A DNA stretch of 64,000 nt from Anthracocystis setariae. Lineage: Eukaryota; Basidiomycota; Ustilaginomycetes; Ustilaginales; Ustilaginaceae. The notes beneath the pieces were generated by a model. It was not told the DNA's origin, ran no database searches, and was given only the letters and a program-made list of their open reading frames with translations. Below are positions 1-9,801 of the stretch, piece by piece; within the stretch, counting starts at the first letter, position 1, and each line of letters opens with the position of its first letter. The position numbers and the translations under genes were made by a program. The stretch is from assembly GCA_928724745.1 (NCBI GenBank), contig CAKMXJ010000032.1, positions 310,001 through 374,000 of the forward strand. The letters are read 5' to 3'.

Positions 1-124
1 CAAATATAAAGACCTATCCCACCTCTCCTCGGAACCACCTCAACCCCTCCCCATCCTCACCATTGTAACCATCCGCGCGATCCAAATCCAACTAGCGCGC
101 GCTTGGCATACCATCTTGACCACA

Positions 125-1387
125 ATGCCTGCTCCTACTTCAGCACCCGCCCCCATCCCCGTCCCCGTCCCCGTCCCCGTCCCCGTCCCCGTCCCCGCCG
201 CTGCCCCGGCTGGCCCTTCCAACTTGGCACCACTCAATGCTGATCTTCTTCAGATCACCCTCAACGAGTCGGCGCCGGCTCCTGATTTCGAAAACCTTGT
301 GTTTGGCAAGAAGTTCTCCCCCCACATGCTCATCGTTGACTGGAACCACCAAACTGGCTGGGGTGTTCCTCAGATCAAGCCGTATGGCCCTCTTTCGCTC
401 TCGCCTGCCGCTCCCGCTCTCCACTACGCCAGCGGTCTCTTTGAAGGCATGAAGGCCTACCGTTCCGCTGATGGTTCGGGCAAGATCCGTCTTTTCCGCG
501 CCGACAAGAACATGGAGCGCATGAACCGCTCCGCCGCCCGTGCTGGTCTTCCCACCTTCGACGCAGAAGAGTTCATCAAGCTCATCAAGACTCTGGTCCG
601 AATCGACCGCGACTACGTCCCCTACGGTGAAGGTCAGACTCTGTACCTTCGTCCCACGCTGATCGGCTCCACTGATTCGCTCGGTATGGGCGTCCCCACT
701 GAAGCGCAGCTCTTCTGCATCTGCAGTCCCGTCGGAAACTACTACTCGTCCGGTAGCGGTGCCAAGCCCGTCAGTCTGCTCGCTCGTACCGATGTGGTTC
801 GTGCATGGCCTGGTGGAACCGGTTGCTACAAGCTCGCTGCCAACTACGCCGGTGCCACGCGTCCTGCCATGGATGCTCTGCTCGAGGGATACCACCAGGT
901 TCTGTGGCTCTTTGGTCCTGAGCGTCAGCTTACCGAGGTCGGAGCCATGAACTTGTTCCTCGTCTTCCGCGATCAGCCTCAAGACTCGGAATCTACCCGA
1001 TATGAAATTGCCACCGCCGCTCTCGATGACGGTACCATCCTACCCGGTGTCACCCGCGACACCATCCTCTCGCTCCTCCGTGCATACAAGGCCGGTCAGA
1101 TCCACCTCCAAGGTCTGCCCCAACCCGAACTCATCCACATCTCCGAACGAAAAGTCACCATGGACGAAGTCATCCACAAGGCTCAAAACAACCAGATCGC
1201 AGAAGTGTTCGGCTCCGGTACTGCAGCTGTGGTTTGCAGCGTTGACAAGATCGGTTTCGAGGGTATCGACATTCCCGTACCCATCCAGGAGGATGGCATG
1301 GGCGCTTTCACTCGTTCCATGCTCAACGAGGTTTGCGGTCGTCAGTGGGGTACCATCCCTTGCTCCGAATGGAGCACCGTTTGCTAA
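125..1387 (+). CDS. Branched-chain amino acid aminotransferase
   Basis: PLP-dependent class IV aminotransferase of 420 residues that interconverts leucine, isoleucine and valine with their 2-oxo acids. The PLP lysine is K236 in the motif GCYKLAANYA. Other family motifs visible are ASGLFEGMKAYR near the N-terminus, LYLRPTLIG, and the PLP-phosphate/substrate region EVFGSGTAAVV near the C-terminus. The first ATG is at 125; an upstream in-frame TTG at 116 is not a credible fungal start. Residues about 10-24 are a Pro-Val tract encoded by a hexanucleotide repeat. The leader lacks the Arg/Ser pattern of a mitochondrial presequence, so the enzyme looks cytosolic, although this is inference. It is convergent with the permease gene downstream. 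Confidence 0.95.
   Translation: MPAPTSAPAPIPVPVPVPVPVPVPAAAPAGPSNLAPLNADLLQITLNESAPAPDFENLVFGKKFSPHMLIVDWNHQTGWGVPQIKPYGPLSLSPAAPALHYASGLFEGMKAYRSADGSGKIRLFRADKNMERMNRSAARAGLPTFDAEEFIKLIKTLVRIDRDYVPYGEGQTLYLRPTLIGSTDSLGMGVPTEAQLFCICSPVGNYYSSGSGAKPVSLLARTDVVRAWPGGTGCYKLAANYAGATRPAMDALLEGYHQVLWLFGPERQLTEVGAMNLFLVFRDQPQDSESTRYEIATAALDDGTILPGVTRDTILSLLRAYKAGQIHLQGLPQPELIHISERKVTMDEVIHKAQNNQIAEVFGSGTAAVVCSVDKIGFEGIDIPVPIQEDGMGAFTRSMLNEVCGRQWGTIPCSEWSTVC
161..199 (+). repeat. GTCCCC hexanucleotide tract inside the aminotransferase
   Basis: About six to seven tandem GTCCCC units encode alternating Val and Pro in the N-terminal leader of the aminotransferase. The unit length keeps the frame, so copy-number change would alter only the leader length. 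Confidence 0.9.
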
Positions 1388-1566
1388 AAATCCATTCCTA
1401 CACCATTCCATCTCGACAAGTTTCCATCTAAACGATAGAATCTCCTCTCCTAAGGGTCAAAACCTTGCCCAATCTTTGTTGTAGATCCTCGATACCAGTC
1501 ACCCCACACATGCACGCTCGTTCTTCTCATGCAAACAATAGACATCACGATTCTTCTAGACTAGCA

Positions 1567-1605
1567 AAGAGAGATAGAGAGAGAGAGAGTGTGTGTGTGT
1601 GTGTC
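1567..1605. repeat. (GA)n followed by (GT)n microsatellite
   Basis: A GA-rich run passes directly into seven GT units in the short convergent spacer between the aminotransferase and permease genes. It probably lies in the overlapping 3' untranslated regions. Confidence 0.85.
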
Positions 1606-1616
1606 TCGGTGGAAGG

Positions 1617-3248
1617 TCAGATCGTATATCGGAAGTAGGGCGAGTCTTCACCTCGCATGAGAACGTCGATCTTCCTTGTGTCGACTTCGCTCATGGTGAC
1701 GCCCTTTTCGTGCGCGATGTCGCTGCCGATATGGTTGACGGCGTCGTTTTGGTTACGTCCACGATTGATTCTCCAGAATCGGAAGCTCGCCGTCGCTGCG
1801 ATCACTGCACCCAGCAGGAGGATGCCGGCACTGACCGAAGTGCCTTTGACGTAGTACGGTTTTTCGGCGGCTGGGAACAAACGTGTGCCGAGCAAAGGTC
1901 CACATTGACCGACCGTTCCAAAAATGACGAGACCGAGACCTCGTTTGGACTCGCTCGCCTGGTTGGCCATCAACCACATGTACAGGATCGGGATGAAGGG
2001 GAAGAGTCCGTTGATGATCAGCCACACACCTATGTATCGTGCGGCGGTGGAGCGTAGCAGCGCAAGCATGAGGTATCCGATACCACCGATCAGCAGGAAG
2101 AAGACGCAAACGGGACCTCGGATCTGCCAGCGATCCGTAAGCCAGCACGCGGTCAACGACAGCATGAATGCCAGCACGTATGGTGGAGCCGACAACCCCT
2201 GTGCTCTGATACTGCCGTACCCCATCTCGGCGATCAGCGTGGGCGTGTAAACGGGCACACTCGAGTAGCCCACATTGATGATAAACAACAGACTCGCAGC
2301 AATGTACGACATGGGATCTTTGAACGCATTGAACGCTTCGGACCAGCTCACCTTTTCCTTAATCCCAGCGGCGCAACCAGCTTGAACCTCGTCGTCGACA
2401 GCGGCACCAGCGGCAGCAGCAGCAGCAGCAGCGATGGCCTCAGCGGGAGGTCGACGGAAAAGACGTGCTTCCGCGATCGCCTTTTCGAGCGGTTCGAGGA
2501 ACGATGCGCTCTGGATGCTGTTGGGCAGCACGAGGTAGACGACGGGCACCATGAGGAGCGTGGGGATGCCCTCGATCAGGTAAAGCAGTCTCCAGGGCGC
2601 GAGAGAAGTGTGTGCGTGCACCAGTCCATATGCCATGGATCCTGCTATGGCGGCGGCAATCGCACCCGCCGAGACGAACACACCGAAACGCAATCCGATC
2701 TCTGTCTTTCGATAGAAGAATGACAAGTATAAAGCCCAGCCGGTCCCATAGCCGGCTTCGCAAACGCCCATAAAGAACCTTGCCGCCATGAGACCTTGCC
2801 AGCTGGTAGCGGCGGCTTGACAGACGCCGGCAACGCCCCAACCGAAAACGCAGAAAGCCATCCATGACCGAGGCGGCAGCAATTTGTACATGAACACCTG
2901 GAACTGGAACACAATGTAGGCGATGTAGAAGATGGTGAGCAGCCACTGGAACTGCGAATCGGTCATGTCAAGGTCCTTCAACATGCCAGCGGTTTTGGCA
3001 TTGCCCGTGTTGGAGCGGTCCAGCAACGCGCAGCCGTACAGCAGGAACGAGGTGATGACGATGCGCTTGTCGAGTTTGCGACGCACCGTGGCTTCTTCTT
3101 CGTCCGACCACCACTTGCTGAGCTTGGAGAGGTACGCTTCGTTGCGTGCGTCGGCATGATCGGTGGCGGCAGCCGCTTTGTCGCAGCTGTCGGATTCGCT
3201 CATCGTTGTGGCCGCCACGACCTGCGCTTTGATGTCTTTGGACGACAT
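1617..3248 (-). CDS. Dal5/Tna1-type MFS anion:cation symporter
   Basis: Membrane transporter of 543 residues from the fungal allantoate/nicotinate permease (ACS) branch of the major facilitator superfamily. About twelve hydrophobic segments are visible. Family signatures are the start of TM1 (DKRIVITSFLLYGCALLDRSNTGNA), the segment RFFMGVCEAGYGTG, and a central cytoplasmic loop rich in Glu and Ala that separates the two six-helix halves. The start is the ATG at 3248; the in-frame codon at 3275 is GTG. Substrate cannot be read from sequence. Allantoate, ureidosuccinate, nicotinate, pantothenate and dipeptides are all known for the family. An Ala run at about residues 250-265 comes from a GCA/GCG repeat. 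Confidence 0.88.
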   Translation of the reverse strand: MSSKDIKAQVVAATTMSESDSCDKAAAATDHADARNEAYLSKLSKWWSDEEEATVRRKLDKRIVITSFLLYGCALLDRSNTGNAKTAGMLKDLDMTDSQFQWLLTIFYIAYIVFQFQVFMYKLLPPRSWMAFCVFGWGVAGVCQAAATSWQGLMAARFFMGVCEAGYGTGWALYLSFFYRKTEIGLRFGVFVSAGAIAAAIAGSMAYGLVHAHTSLAPWRLLYLIEGIPTLLMVPVVYLVLPNSIQSASFLEPLEKAIAEARLFRRPPAEAIAAAAAAAAGAAVDDEVQAGCAAGIKEKVSWSEAFNAFKDPMSYIAASLLFIINVGYSSVPVYTPTLIAEMGYGSIRAQGLSAPPYVLAFMLSLTACWLTDRWQIRGPVCVFFLLIGGIGYLMLALLRSTAARYIGVWLIINGLFPFIPILYMWLMANQASESKRGLGLVIFGTVGQCGPLLGTRLFPAAEKPYYVKGTSVSAGILLLGAVIAATASFRFWRINRGRNQNDAVNHIGSDIAHEKGVTMSEVDTRKIDVLMRGEDSPYFRYTI

Positions 3249-4392
3249 CTCGTGTTGATTGCGAGTGACCAGCACTCTGTATTGGCTCTGTGACGACGTG
3301 GAAAGAGCTTGTTGGTTATGGGGGTCGATGATTGCAAGGTACCAGGCCGGTCGAAAAGGAAGTGGGAAGCCAATTTTGCCACTATCTGAAGGAGAGGACT
3401 TAGGCGCAGCTCAAGAGGACAACAAGCGGGTTGCTGTGGGGAACATGCCAACTTGTCCTGGCCGCCGAGTCAGCAGGGTCATGCAGTTTCAGGTTCGGCT
3501 AAAAGGTTCAATTGAGTCTGGGTTGACAGGCGGCAGCGACAGCGGCGGTGGGCGGTGGTGTAAGCAGCCACTCGGCCAATTTTGCTGCCACCTTCACACC
3601 GGCGGTTAAGAGAAACTTTATATAAAAAAAAAGAAAAGAAGAGAGAACAAAGGGGTACAGAAGCGAGATGCAACTGTGTGGGATCGTGGTGGGGGAAACT
3701 ACGCCGCTTTGATCCACAAATGTGGGGTTCAAGCTCAGGGGCGCAGACGAGGACAATCATCGAATCTGCCGCGGGAAGCGATAAAGTGTCCAATACCGGA
3801 AAGTTCGGCCAGCCGTCCTGCATTGTCTACCATGTACAAAGTCGGGTTTTCCTCACCAAGCGAACGACTGCACCGTCTCATTGTCCGAGCCTCACAACAC
3901 TAGCAACGCTCTGTACAGGACTGTACTTTACAGAGTCAGGCACGAAACCGTCGACCCACCTTGGCCAAGAAAGTTTATACGCCTGTATCATCGTTCTGTG
4001 ACTGTCCCACCAGAGAGGATCCTCAATCAAAATCCGCACAAGCCCTTTGGGGGGGAGATGAGGCGCACGGTTGTCAGCTTGCAACGCACTGTGGATCTGG
4101 ACGCCGTATGTCCACTGGTTTCAGTGATTCCGTCCACTTGTGGGCACCATGCATCAATATGAGCTCCACTCTGATCAGTCAAGGAGCATGCAATGTTCTC
4201 ACGCCTCTGCCCCACCAAGCCTCCGCGAATGAAACCGCGGGGCTGACAACCCAATCAGCGCCACCACCACTGCGGCGTCACCTCATCGCACTTGACACTC
4301 AAGCCTCGACTCCGCTTCATCGCACTTTATCGTCTTTCCACGGGTTTTGATCAAGGCTGCTGTCATGCGAGCCTTACATACTGTACAACTGC
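3249..4392. other. Intergenic, no supported gene
   Basis: This 1.1-kb spacer holds the promoter of the permease gene (minus strand) and the 3' flank of the amidase gene. Short ORFs in several frames show no recognisable domain. An A-rich stretch lies near 3625-3655, and a TACTGTA word lies at 4379-4385 just past the amidase stop. Confidence 0.6.
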
Positions 4393-6426
4393 CTACTGAA
4401 ACAACGCTTTGGTCACGCTACCCGGACCGAAACCGACAGCTAACTTGACCTGGCTGTCCGGGATCCTGTGCCCGTGCACGTCCAACTTGTTCTTCCAAAC
4501 GCCTCCTCGCTCAGACAGCCTCGGCAACGCATCGTCCAGCATCCTCATAATGCCGATCGCCTTTTCATCGTGATACGGTCGCGTCACTACCTGAACACCA
4601 ACTGGCAGACCCGCCATCTTGTGTACATCGTACGCCGACTTGTACAGCATGTAGTTGCAAATCTTGCTCGTGTTCTTCCAGTATCCAGAGTTCGCCCAGC
4701 GTCCATACGCTTTCTGCTGCTCTGCCGAAGCATTCTCAAAGTCCCTCTCCTTGGCCGAGTCGAGCGCAGGATTGACACGAAGCACGGGCAGCACCGCTAC
4801 AGGTGCATTGGTGACGTTGTACAAAAGGGTCGATCCACCCATGGCCGAGTGACGTTCAGCGCCTCCGTGAGGCACAGCAGGACTCGCCTGTGTCGGCGCG
4901 ATAAGCGCATCAAGCGCGAGATCCTGCCACATGGTGTGGTGCCACTTGGTTACAAATCTCATCCTACGCTCGAGCAGAGCTGCGTGCTCTGTAGCGCTGC
5001 ACTTGGCCATCGACTCTGCCAAATCCGCATAGATAGGGTCGCGCACAATGTAGCGCAGAATGAAGACAGCCACTCCACGGATCCATCGAGGCAGACGGCT
5101 GACGATAATCGGCAACCTGATCTGTGGGATCAGCTTATCGGGACCAATAGCGCTTTCGAGCCCGCGGAAACCGTCGGCAGTGAACAGGCCAAGGAAGAGA
5201 CGCATCACTTCCTTTGTCTGTAGTTGACTCGGTGAGACTTCGACCAGCTCGACTCGCTTTTCGGGATATTTGGCCTTGAGCGCAGCGACACATTCGTTGA
5301 CGGCTCGGAAGCAGGCAGGCGTAGTGCGGTACAGGCCATCCCCCACGACGTACCCTATGCGAAGCGGCGTGCCGCGAGCCTCAGACATGCCAACAGGGTT
5401 GAGCCAAGCCTCGTTGAGAACATTCGTTGGAGACTCGGACATGCCATATTCAGCGAGAGACTCGTCGTTCTCAACCGCTTCTCTGAGCACCTCGGCATCG
5501 TTCTTGTCTCGACGTACACGCAACCATTTGGGCAGCTGCTGTCTGGCAACCTCGATAAAAAGCGTTTCGATGTCAGCAGCGTTCCTGCACATCGGTCCTG
5601 CGGCTGCCAAAACGGATTCGAAACCCTTGCCATAGTCGCAAAGGTTGTTGTACGACCATCGACCAGCACTCGGCTTGAGCGTGTAAATACCGGCATGATG
5701 GGCAGGAATACGAAGACTACCCGCGATATCAGTACCGAAACCTGCCACGGAGCCGTCGCAACCAATAATGGCACTTTCACCACCTGAGCTCCCTCCTGAA
5801 GTATGGTCAGGGCTGTAAGGGTTCAGAGTGCGTCCAAAGATGGGATTGATGCTCTCGAATGTCATCATTGTTTGTGGAACGTTGGTCTTGACGTAAAGCA
5901 CTGCGCCGAGACTCTGACAGATTGTGACGACCGAGGAGGTGGTGGAGCTGGCTGGTTTGGGAAGCCACGTTGAGAAGCCGATGGTGGTCTTGACGCCCTT
6001 GATCAGGAAGCCGTCCTTGATCGAGATGGGAACGCCATGAAGAGGACCGACGAGCTCTCCGGTCTTGGCAAAATGCACATCGAGCTCGGCAGCGCGCTTC
6101 AGCGCCATATCGATGAAGACTTCGGTCAAGCAATTGGTGCGAATTTGCGCTCTGCGAGCCGCCCGGACGTAAGCACAGAGCACCTGCGTCGAAGTCCATC
6201 GACCGGCTTTGATTGCCGAGGTAATGCCAGCGATGTCGGAGGACAGGATCTCAAGTCCATGCTGCTCCAGACCCACCCGCAGGCCGTGGTAAGGGCTTTC
6301 TTCGTTGTGTACGACAACGGAACCCGCCGTTTCTTCGTCGGGAAGGGTGAAGCGCAACGCAGCATCGCGCTGAGCAAGGTGGGTCTCGATGGCCTTCTGA
6401 GTAGCTGACTTGCCAAACAGTCCCAT
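4393..6426 (-). CDS. Amidase-signature family hydrolase
   Basis: Amidase-signature enzyme of 677 residues when started at the ATG at 6426 (MGLFGKS). An upstream in-frame ATG at 6483 would add 19 residues. The Ser-cisSer-Lys triad region is visible: GVPISIKDGF supplies the lysine near residue 135, and SGGSSGGESA supplies the serines near residues 205-212. The motif GFGTDIAGSLRIPA follows, as in acetamidase-type fungal members. The family hydrolyses primary amides, fatty-acid amides or related substrates; which one applies here is not visible. The length is longer than the usual 540-600 because of an extended C-terminal half. It stands in the same orientation as the permease gene. Confidence 0.85.
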   Translation of the reverse strand: MGLFGKSATQKAIETHLAQRDAALRFTLPDEETAGSVVVHNEESPYHGLRVGLEQHGLEILSSDIAGITSAIKAGRWTSTQVLCAYVRAARRAQIRTNCLTEVFIDMALKRAAELDVHFAKTGELVGPLHGVPISIKDGFLIKGVKTTIGFSTWLPKPASSTTSSVVTICQSLGAVLYVKTNVPQTMMTFESINPIFGRTLNPYSPDHTSGGSSGGESAIIGCDGSVAGFGTDIAGSLRIPAHHAGIYTLKPSAGRWSYNNLCDYGKGFESVLAAAGPMCRNAADIETLFIEVARQQLPKWLRVRRDKNDAEVLREAVENDESLAEYGMSESPTNVLNEAWLNPVGMSEARGTPLRIGYVVGDGLYRTTPACFRAVNECVAALKAKYPEKRVELVEVSPSQLQTKEVMRLFLGLFTADGFRGLESAIGPDKLIPQIRLPIIVSRLPRWIRGVAVFILRYIVRDPIYADLAESMAKCSATEHAALLERRMRFVTKWHHTMWQDLALDALIAPTQASPAVPHGGAERHSAMGGSTLLYNVTNAPVAVLPVLRVNPALDSAKERDFENASAEQQKAYGRWANSGYWKNTSKICNYMLYKSAYDVHKMAGLPVGVQVVTRPYHDEKAIGIMRMLDDALPRLSERGGVWKNKLDVHGHRIPDSQVKLAVGFGPGSVTKALFQ

Positions 6427-6483
6427 TGTGTGGTAGCGATGGTTTCTGGTAGGTGGATGTATGGCGGTATACACGTTAGCCAT

Positions 6484-7887
6484 CAAGGATCGGATGCAAA
6501 GCGAGCCCTTATATCTGGATCTTGAGAACGATCTGGACAATCTTGACCAACTACATGCGGCGTACGGTGCAGTGACAGTTGCCGGTTACGTCGGCGACTA
6601 AGCGCTTCCGACGACAGAATTGGGCTGTGCGCACACGACGGTGCCACTTTGTCGCTTAGGGCGATTCGCCCAGACGCCCCTTCGAACGCGTATCGCTGTG
6701 CAATTTAAATCGTGTTCGAATCGGACCAAGCTTCTGATCGGGACCGACCTAAGGCGAATTTTGCAGATCTGTGCATGCCAGGTCTTCGGCTCCATGCTCG
6801 TCGGCGATCTCTGTCGGATCACGAAGAGCAAGACCCTACGGCACTAGACCAGAAAGGACGTGCCACGCCGGACAGAGAGTGAACGTGCTTCACTTGGGTC
6901 GCGTAGGGTGACTGTTGGTGTTGGCGTCTTCAAGTGTCACGTATCTCAACTAGCTGCACGTCCACGTTCCGTCTATTTGGATTTTGTAATTGTTGATCTG
7001 CTTGACTTGGCTCAAACTGTAATGCTCAATACAAACTTTGCGATATTTGGCAGCTGCACGAGGGATCTTGTTCTTGCGAAGCTGCGCACGTTTTCGACTC
7101 AACGGCATCCACGTTTGCAATGCTCTGCCCCGCATACCGCTCTACACTCTGCCGACACTTGGACACCGACTCCTTCCCGCTACGGCACGGAACGGCCCAA
7201 CGGCAAGGTCAATGAGACGCTCCGATCAAGGCAGATGCTCCAAGTGGAACACTGGAAACACCGTAGGCGAGTGAGTGAAAGCGAAGGCGAACAAAGCTTA
7301 CATGAAGGAGGAGAAGGAGAAGGCAGAGTGAGCCCTGACACAAAGAACAGTTCGTATGCTTTGTTGTGTAAGGCCTGGCTCGGACTGGAGGTGGCTATTA
7401 TGGCTGCAGGTCAAGTCTGTATCTCCCGTCCGGACCCCAGAGGCATCTGTTCACCTCCACAGGAGCTCAGCTATGGATTGTGAGCGTAACAAAGAGTCCA
7501 AATCTCCCCTTCTGGGGTGATGTATATGGTCCATGCATGTGCGTGCACCGAGAGCATATAGCCACAGTCCGCTGCGCCTTCGTCAGTGGATTTGGTCCAC
7601 TGGGCTGGCATCTTGGATCATTTCCCGGCCAGGCCGGCGCTTGTCTGTGGCATGAGAGCGAGCGGTTTGGAGCCACAGGTGTTGTTCTCAGTCCAGCCTA
7701 CACTCATATACAGTTTGTCCACGTAGCCAATCCGCTTCTTTCCTCCCAGCACCATCATCTCTCCCCTCGTTCCGCGCTTCCACTTGCTACGTTGATCGTA
7801 TCTGTACAACCAAGGCTAGATCGCACCCTTCCCTTAACGCCTTCTTTCATCCTCAAGCTCGTCGGCATCCAGCAAGATATATCGACG
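6484..7887. other. Divergent promoter region, no supported gene
   Basis: A 1.4-kb region lies between the amidase gene (minus) and the UDP-glucose dehydrogenase gene (plus). It contains open frames up to about 200 codons, but none shows a recognisable domain or a convincing start. The last 200 bases before 7888 are pyrimidine-rich, as is common just upstream of strongly expressed fungal genes. Confidence 0.55.
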
Positions 7888-9393
7888 ATGCCCGCTCCAA
7901 TCTTCAACGGCAATGGCTCTTCGAGCATGCACCCCATCCAGTCGGTACCCACTCAGGTGCGCTCGATTTGCTGCATCGGAGCCGGCTACGTCGGTGGCCC
8001 CACTTGCTCTGTTATTGCGCTCAAGTGCCCCCACATCAAGGTGACCATTGTCGATGTCAATCCTGTTCGAATTGCCGCTTGGAACTCGGAAATTCTTCCG
8101 GTCTTCGAGCCTGGTCTCGATGAGGTCGTCCAACATTGTCGCGGCCGAAACCTTTTCTTTTCTACCGATATCGATGCTGCCATCAACGAAGCGGATCTCA
8201 TATTTGTGTCGGTCAACACACCCACTAAAACCAGTGGTGTAGGCAAAGGGTTTGCCGCAGACCTTCACTACGTCGAAGCCTCGACGCGTCGCATCGCTTC
8301 GGTCGCAACGAGCTCCAAGATCATTGTCGAAAAGTCCACCGTCCCCTGCCGTACCGCTGCTTCCATGCGAACGATCCTCGAGTCGAACTCCAGCTACACT
8401 GCCGATGGAACGTTGATCTCGTTCCAGATCCTGTCGAATCCCGAATTCTTGGCGGAAGGCACTGCGATTCGCGACCTGTTGTCGCCAGACCGGGTGCTGA
8501 TCGGCTCGCTCGATACGCAACAGGGCAAAGCTGCGGCCAAGGCGCTGAGCGAAGTTTATCAGAATTGGGTGAACCCAGGCAAGATCTACGAGACTGGACT
8601 GTGGTCCTCGGAGCTATCCAAGCTTGCTGCCAATGCGTTGTTGGCGCAGAGGATTTCGTCGATCAATTCGCTTTCGGCGATTTGTGAAGCGACGGGAGCT
8701 GACGTTGATGAAGTCGCTCATGCATGTGGTCTGGATGCTCGAATCGGACCCAAATTCCTTAAAGCGTCGGTTGGCTTTGGCGGTTCGTGTTTCCAGAAGG
8801 ACATCCTCAATCTTGTGTATCTCTCCGAGTCGTTGGGATTGAGCCAAGTGGCCGATTACTGGCACCAGGTGATCAAGATGAACGAATACTCGAAATCGCG
8901 CTTTGCACGCAAGGTGGTTTCGACGCTATTCAACACCATCACGTACAAGAAGATAGCAGTGCTTGGATTTGCATTCAAGAAGGATACGGGAGATACCCGC
9001 GAATCGGCAGCCATCACACTGTGCAAGTACTTCCGCCAAGAACGTGCGCTGATCTCTATCTACGATCCCAAAGTAACGTCCAACCAGATCATGCTCGACC
9101 TCACCGAACCGGGCGTAGTAGACGATGCAGAGAAAATCAGGCAGCACGTCACCATCGCCAATTCTATGAAGCAGGCTTGTGATGATGCAGAGGCCGTCAT
9201 CATCTGCACCGAGTGGGACGAGTTCAGAGATGCCACCCCGCAGGATTGGGCCCAAGTGTACGACGGTATGAAGAAGCCCGCCTTTGTGTTTGATGGACGT
9301 GGCATTGTGGATGCAAAGGTTCTGCGCAGTATTGGATTCAAGGTCCATGCGGTCGGTAAGGGTCCTGTGATTGTAGACCCCATCTGGGCCTAG
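7888..9393 (+). CDS. UDP-glucose 6-dehydrogenase
   Basis: Cytosolic NAD-dependent enzyme of 501 residues that oxidises UDP-glucose to UDP-glucuronate, a precursor for glucuronic acid and xylose in fungal glycans. The N-terminal Rossmann fold has GAGYVGG near residue 31. The catalytic cysteine is C301 in [10 protein letters not shown]. The substrate-loop lysine/asparagine segment [18 protein letters not shown] and the C-terminal UDP-binding domain with [14 protein letters not shown] are intact. The ORF stays open upstream to 7480, but the family alignment begins just after the ATG at 7888 (MPAPIFNG). The gene is convergent with the Cdc1-like gene. Confidence 0.95.
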   Translation: MPAPIFNGNGSSSMHPIQSVPTQVRSICCIGAGYVGGPTCSVIALKCPHIKVTIVDVNPVRIAAWNSEILPVFEPGLDEVVQHCRGRNLFFSTDIDAAINEADLIFVSVNTPTKTSGVGKGFAADLHYVEASTRRIASVATSSKIIVEKSTVPCRTAASMRTILESNSSYTADGTLISFQILSNPEFLAEGTAIRDLLSPDRVLIGSLDTQQGKAAAKALSEVYQNWVNPGKIYETGLWSSELSKLAANALLAQRISSINSLSAICEATGADVDEVAHACGLDARIGPKFLKASVGFGGSCFQKDILNLVYLSESLGLSQVADYWHQVIKMNEYSKSRFARKVVSTLFNTITYKKIAVLGFAFKKDTGDTRESAAITLCKYFRQERALISIYDPKVTSNQIMLDLTEPGVVDDAEKIRQHVTIANSMKQACDDAEAVIICTEWDEFRDATPQDWAQVYDGMKKPAFVFDGRGIVDAKVLRSIGFKVHAVGKGPVIVDPIWA

Positions 9394-9623
9394 CCATCTT
9401 CAGATCTGCAAACAAGACCACGCCTCGAAACCTGGATCTCAAAGAAAACGCTCTGTAATATACCCCACGACTGTTCCCCCCTCGCCTACTCCTTGGTGGA
9501 CACTTTCTTTCGACCGAACCCACACACAATGCACAGATCAATTTCATCGCGCTCATCCCCATTCCACTAGAGACAAACCGAAAACAGGTATATTGATATA
9601 CATATTCATGGCGAAAGAGAGCG

Positions 9624-9766
9624 TCAAATGAGGAAATGCAGATGAGTCTGACAAAGGATCCAGAACGGGATGGCTACGATGGCGACGGCGACGAGGTCCA
9701 AGTACGATCTGGCAATGATGGCGCTTATTGAAGCTGGTTCGACATGGTGCTCGCTTGGCATGGACG

Positions 9767-9801
<35 letters not shown>

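Noticed and set aside
140..982. 280-codon minus-strand ORF in the aminotransferase gene
   Set aside because: It is antisense to the catalytic domain and its Asp/Gly run is only the reverse of the hexanucleotide repeat.
3961..4350. 129-codon plus-strand ORF between permease and amidase
   Set aside because: It shows no domain, starts with a non-ATG codon and is surrounded by similar chance frames.
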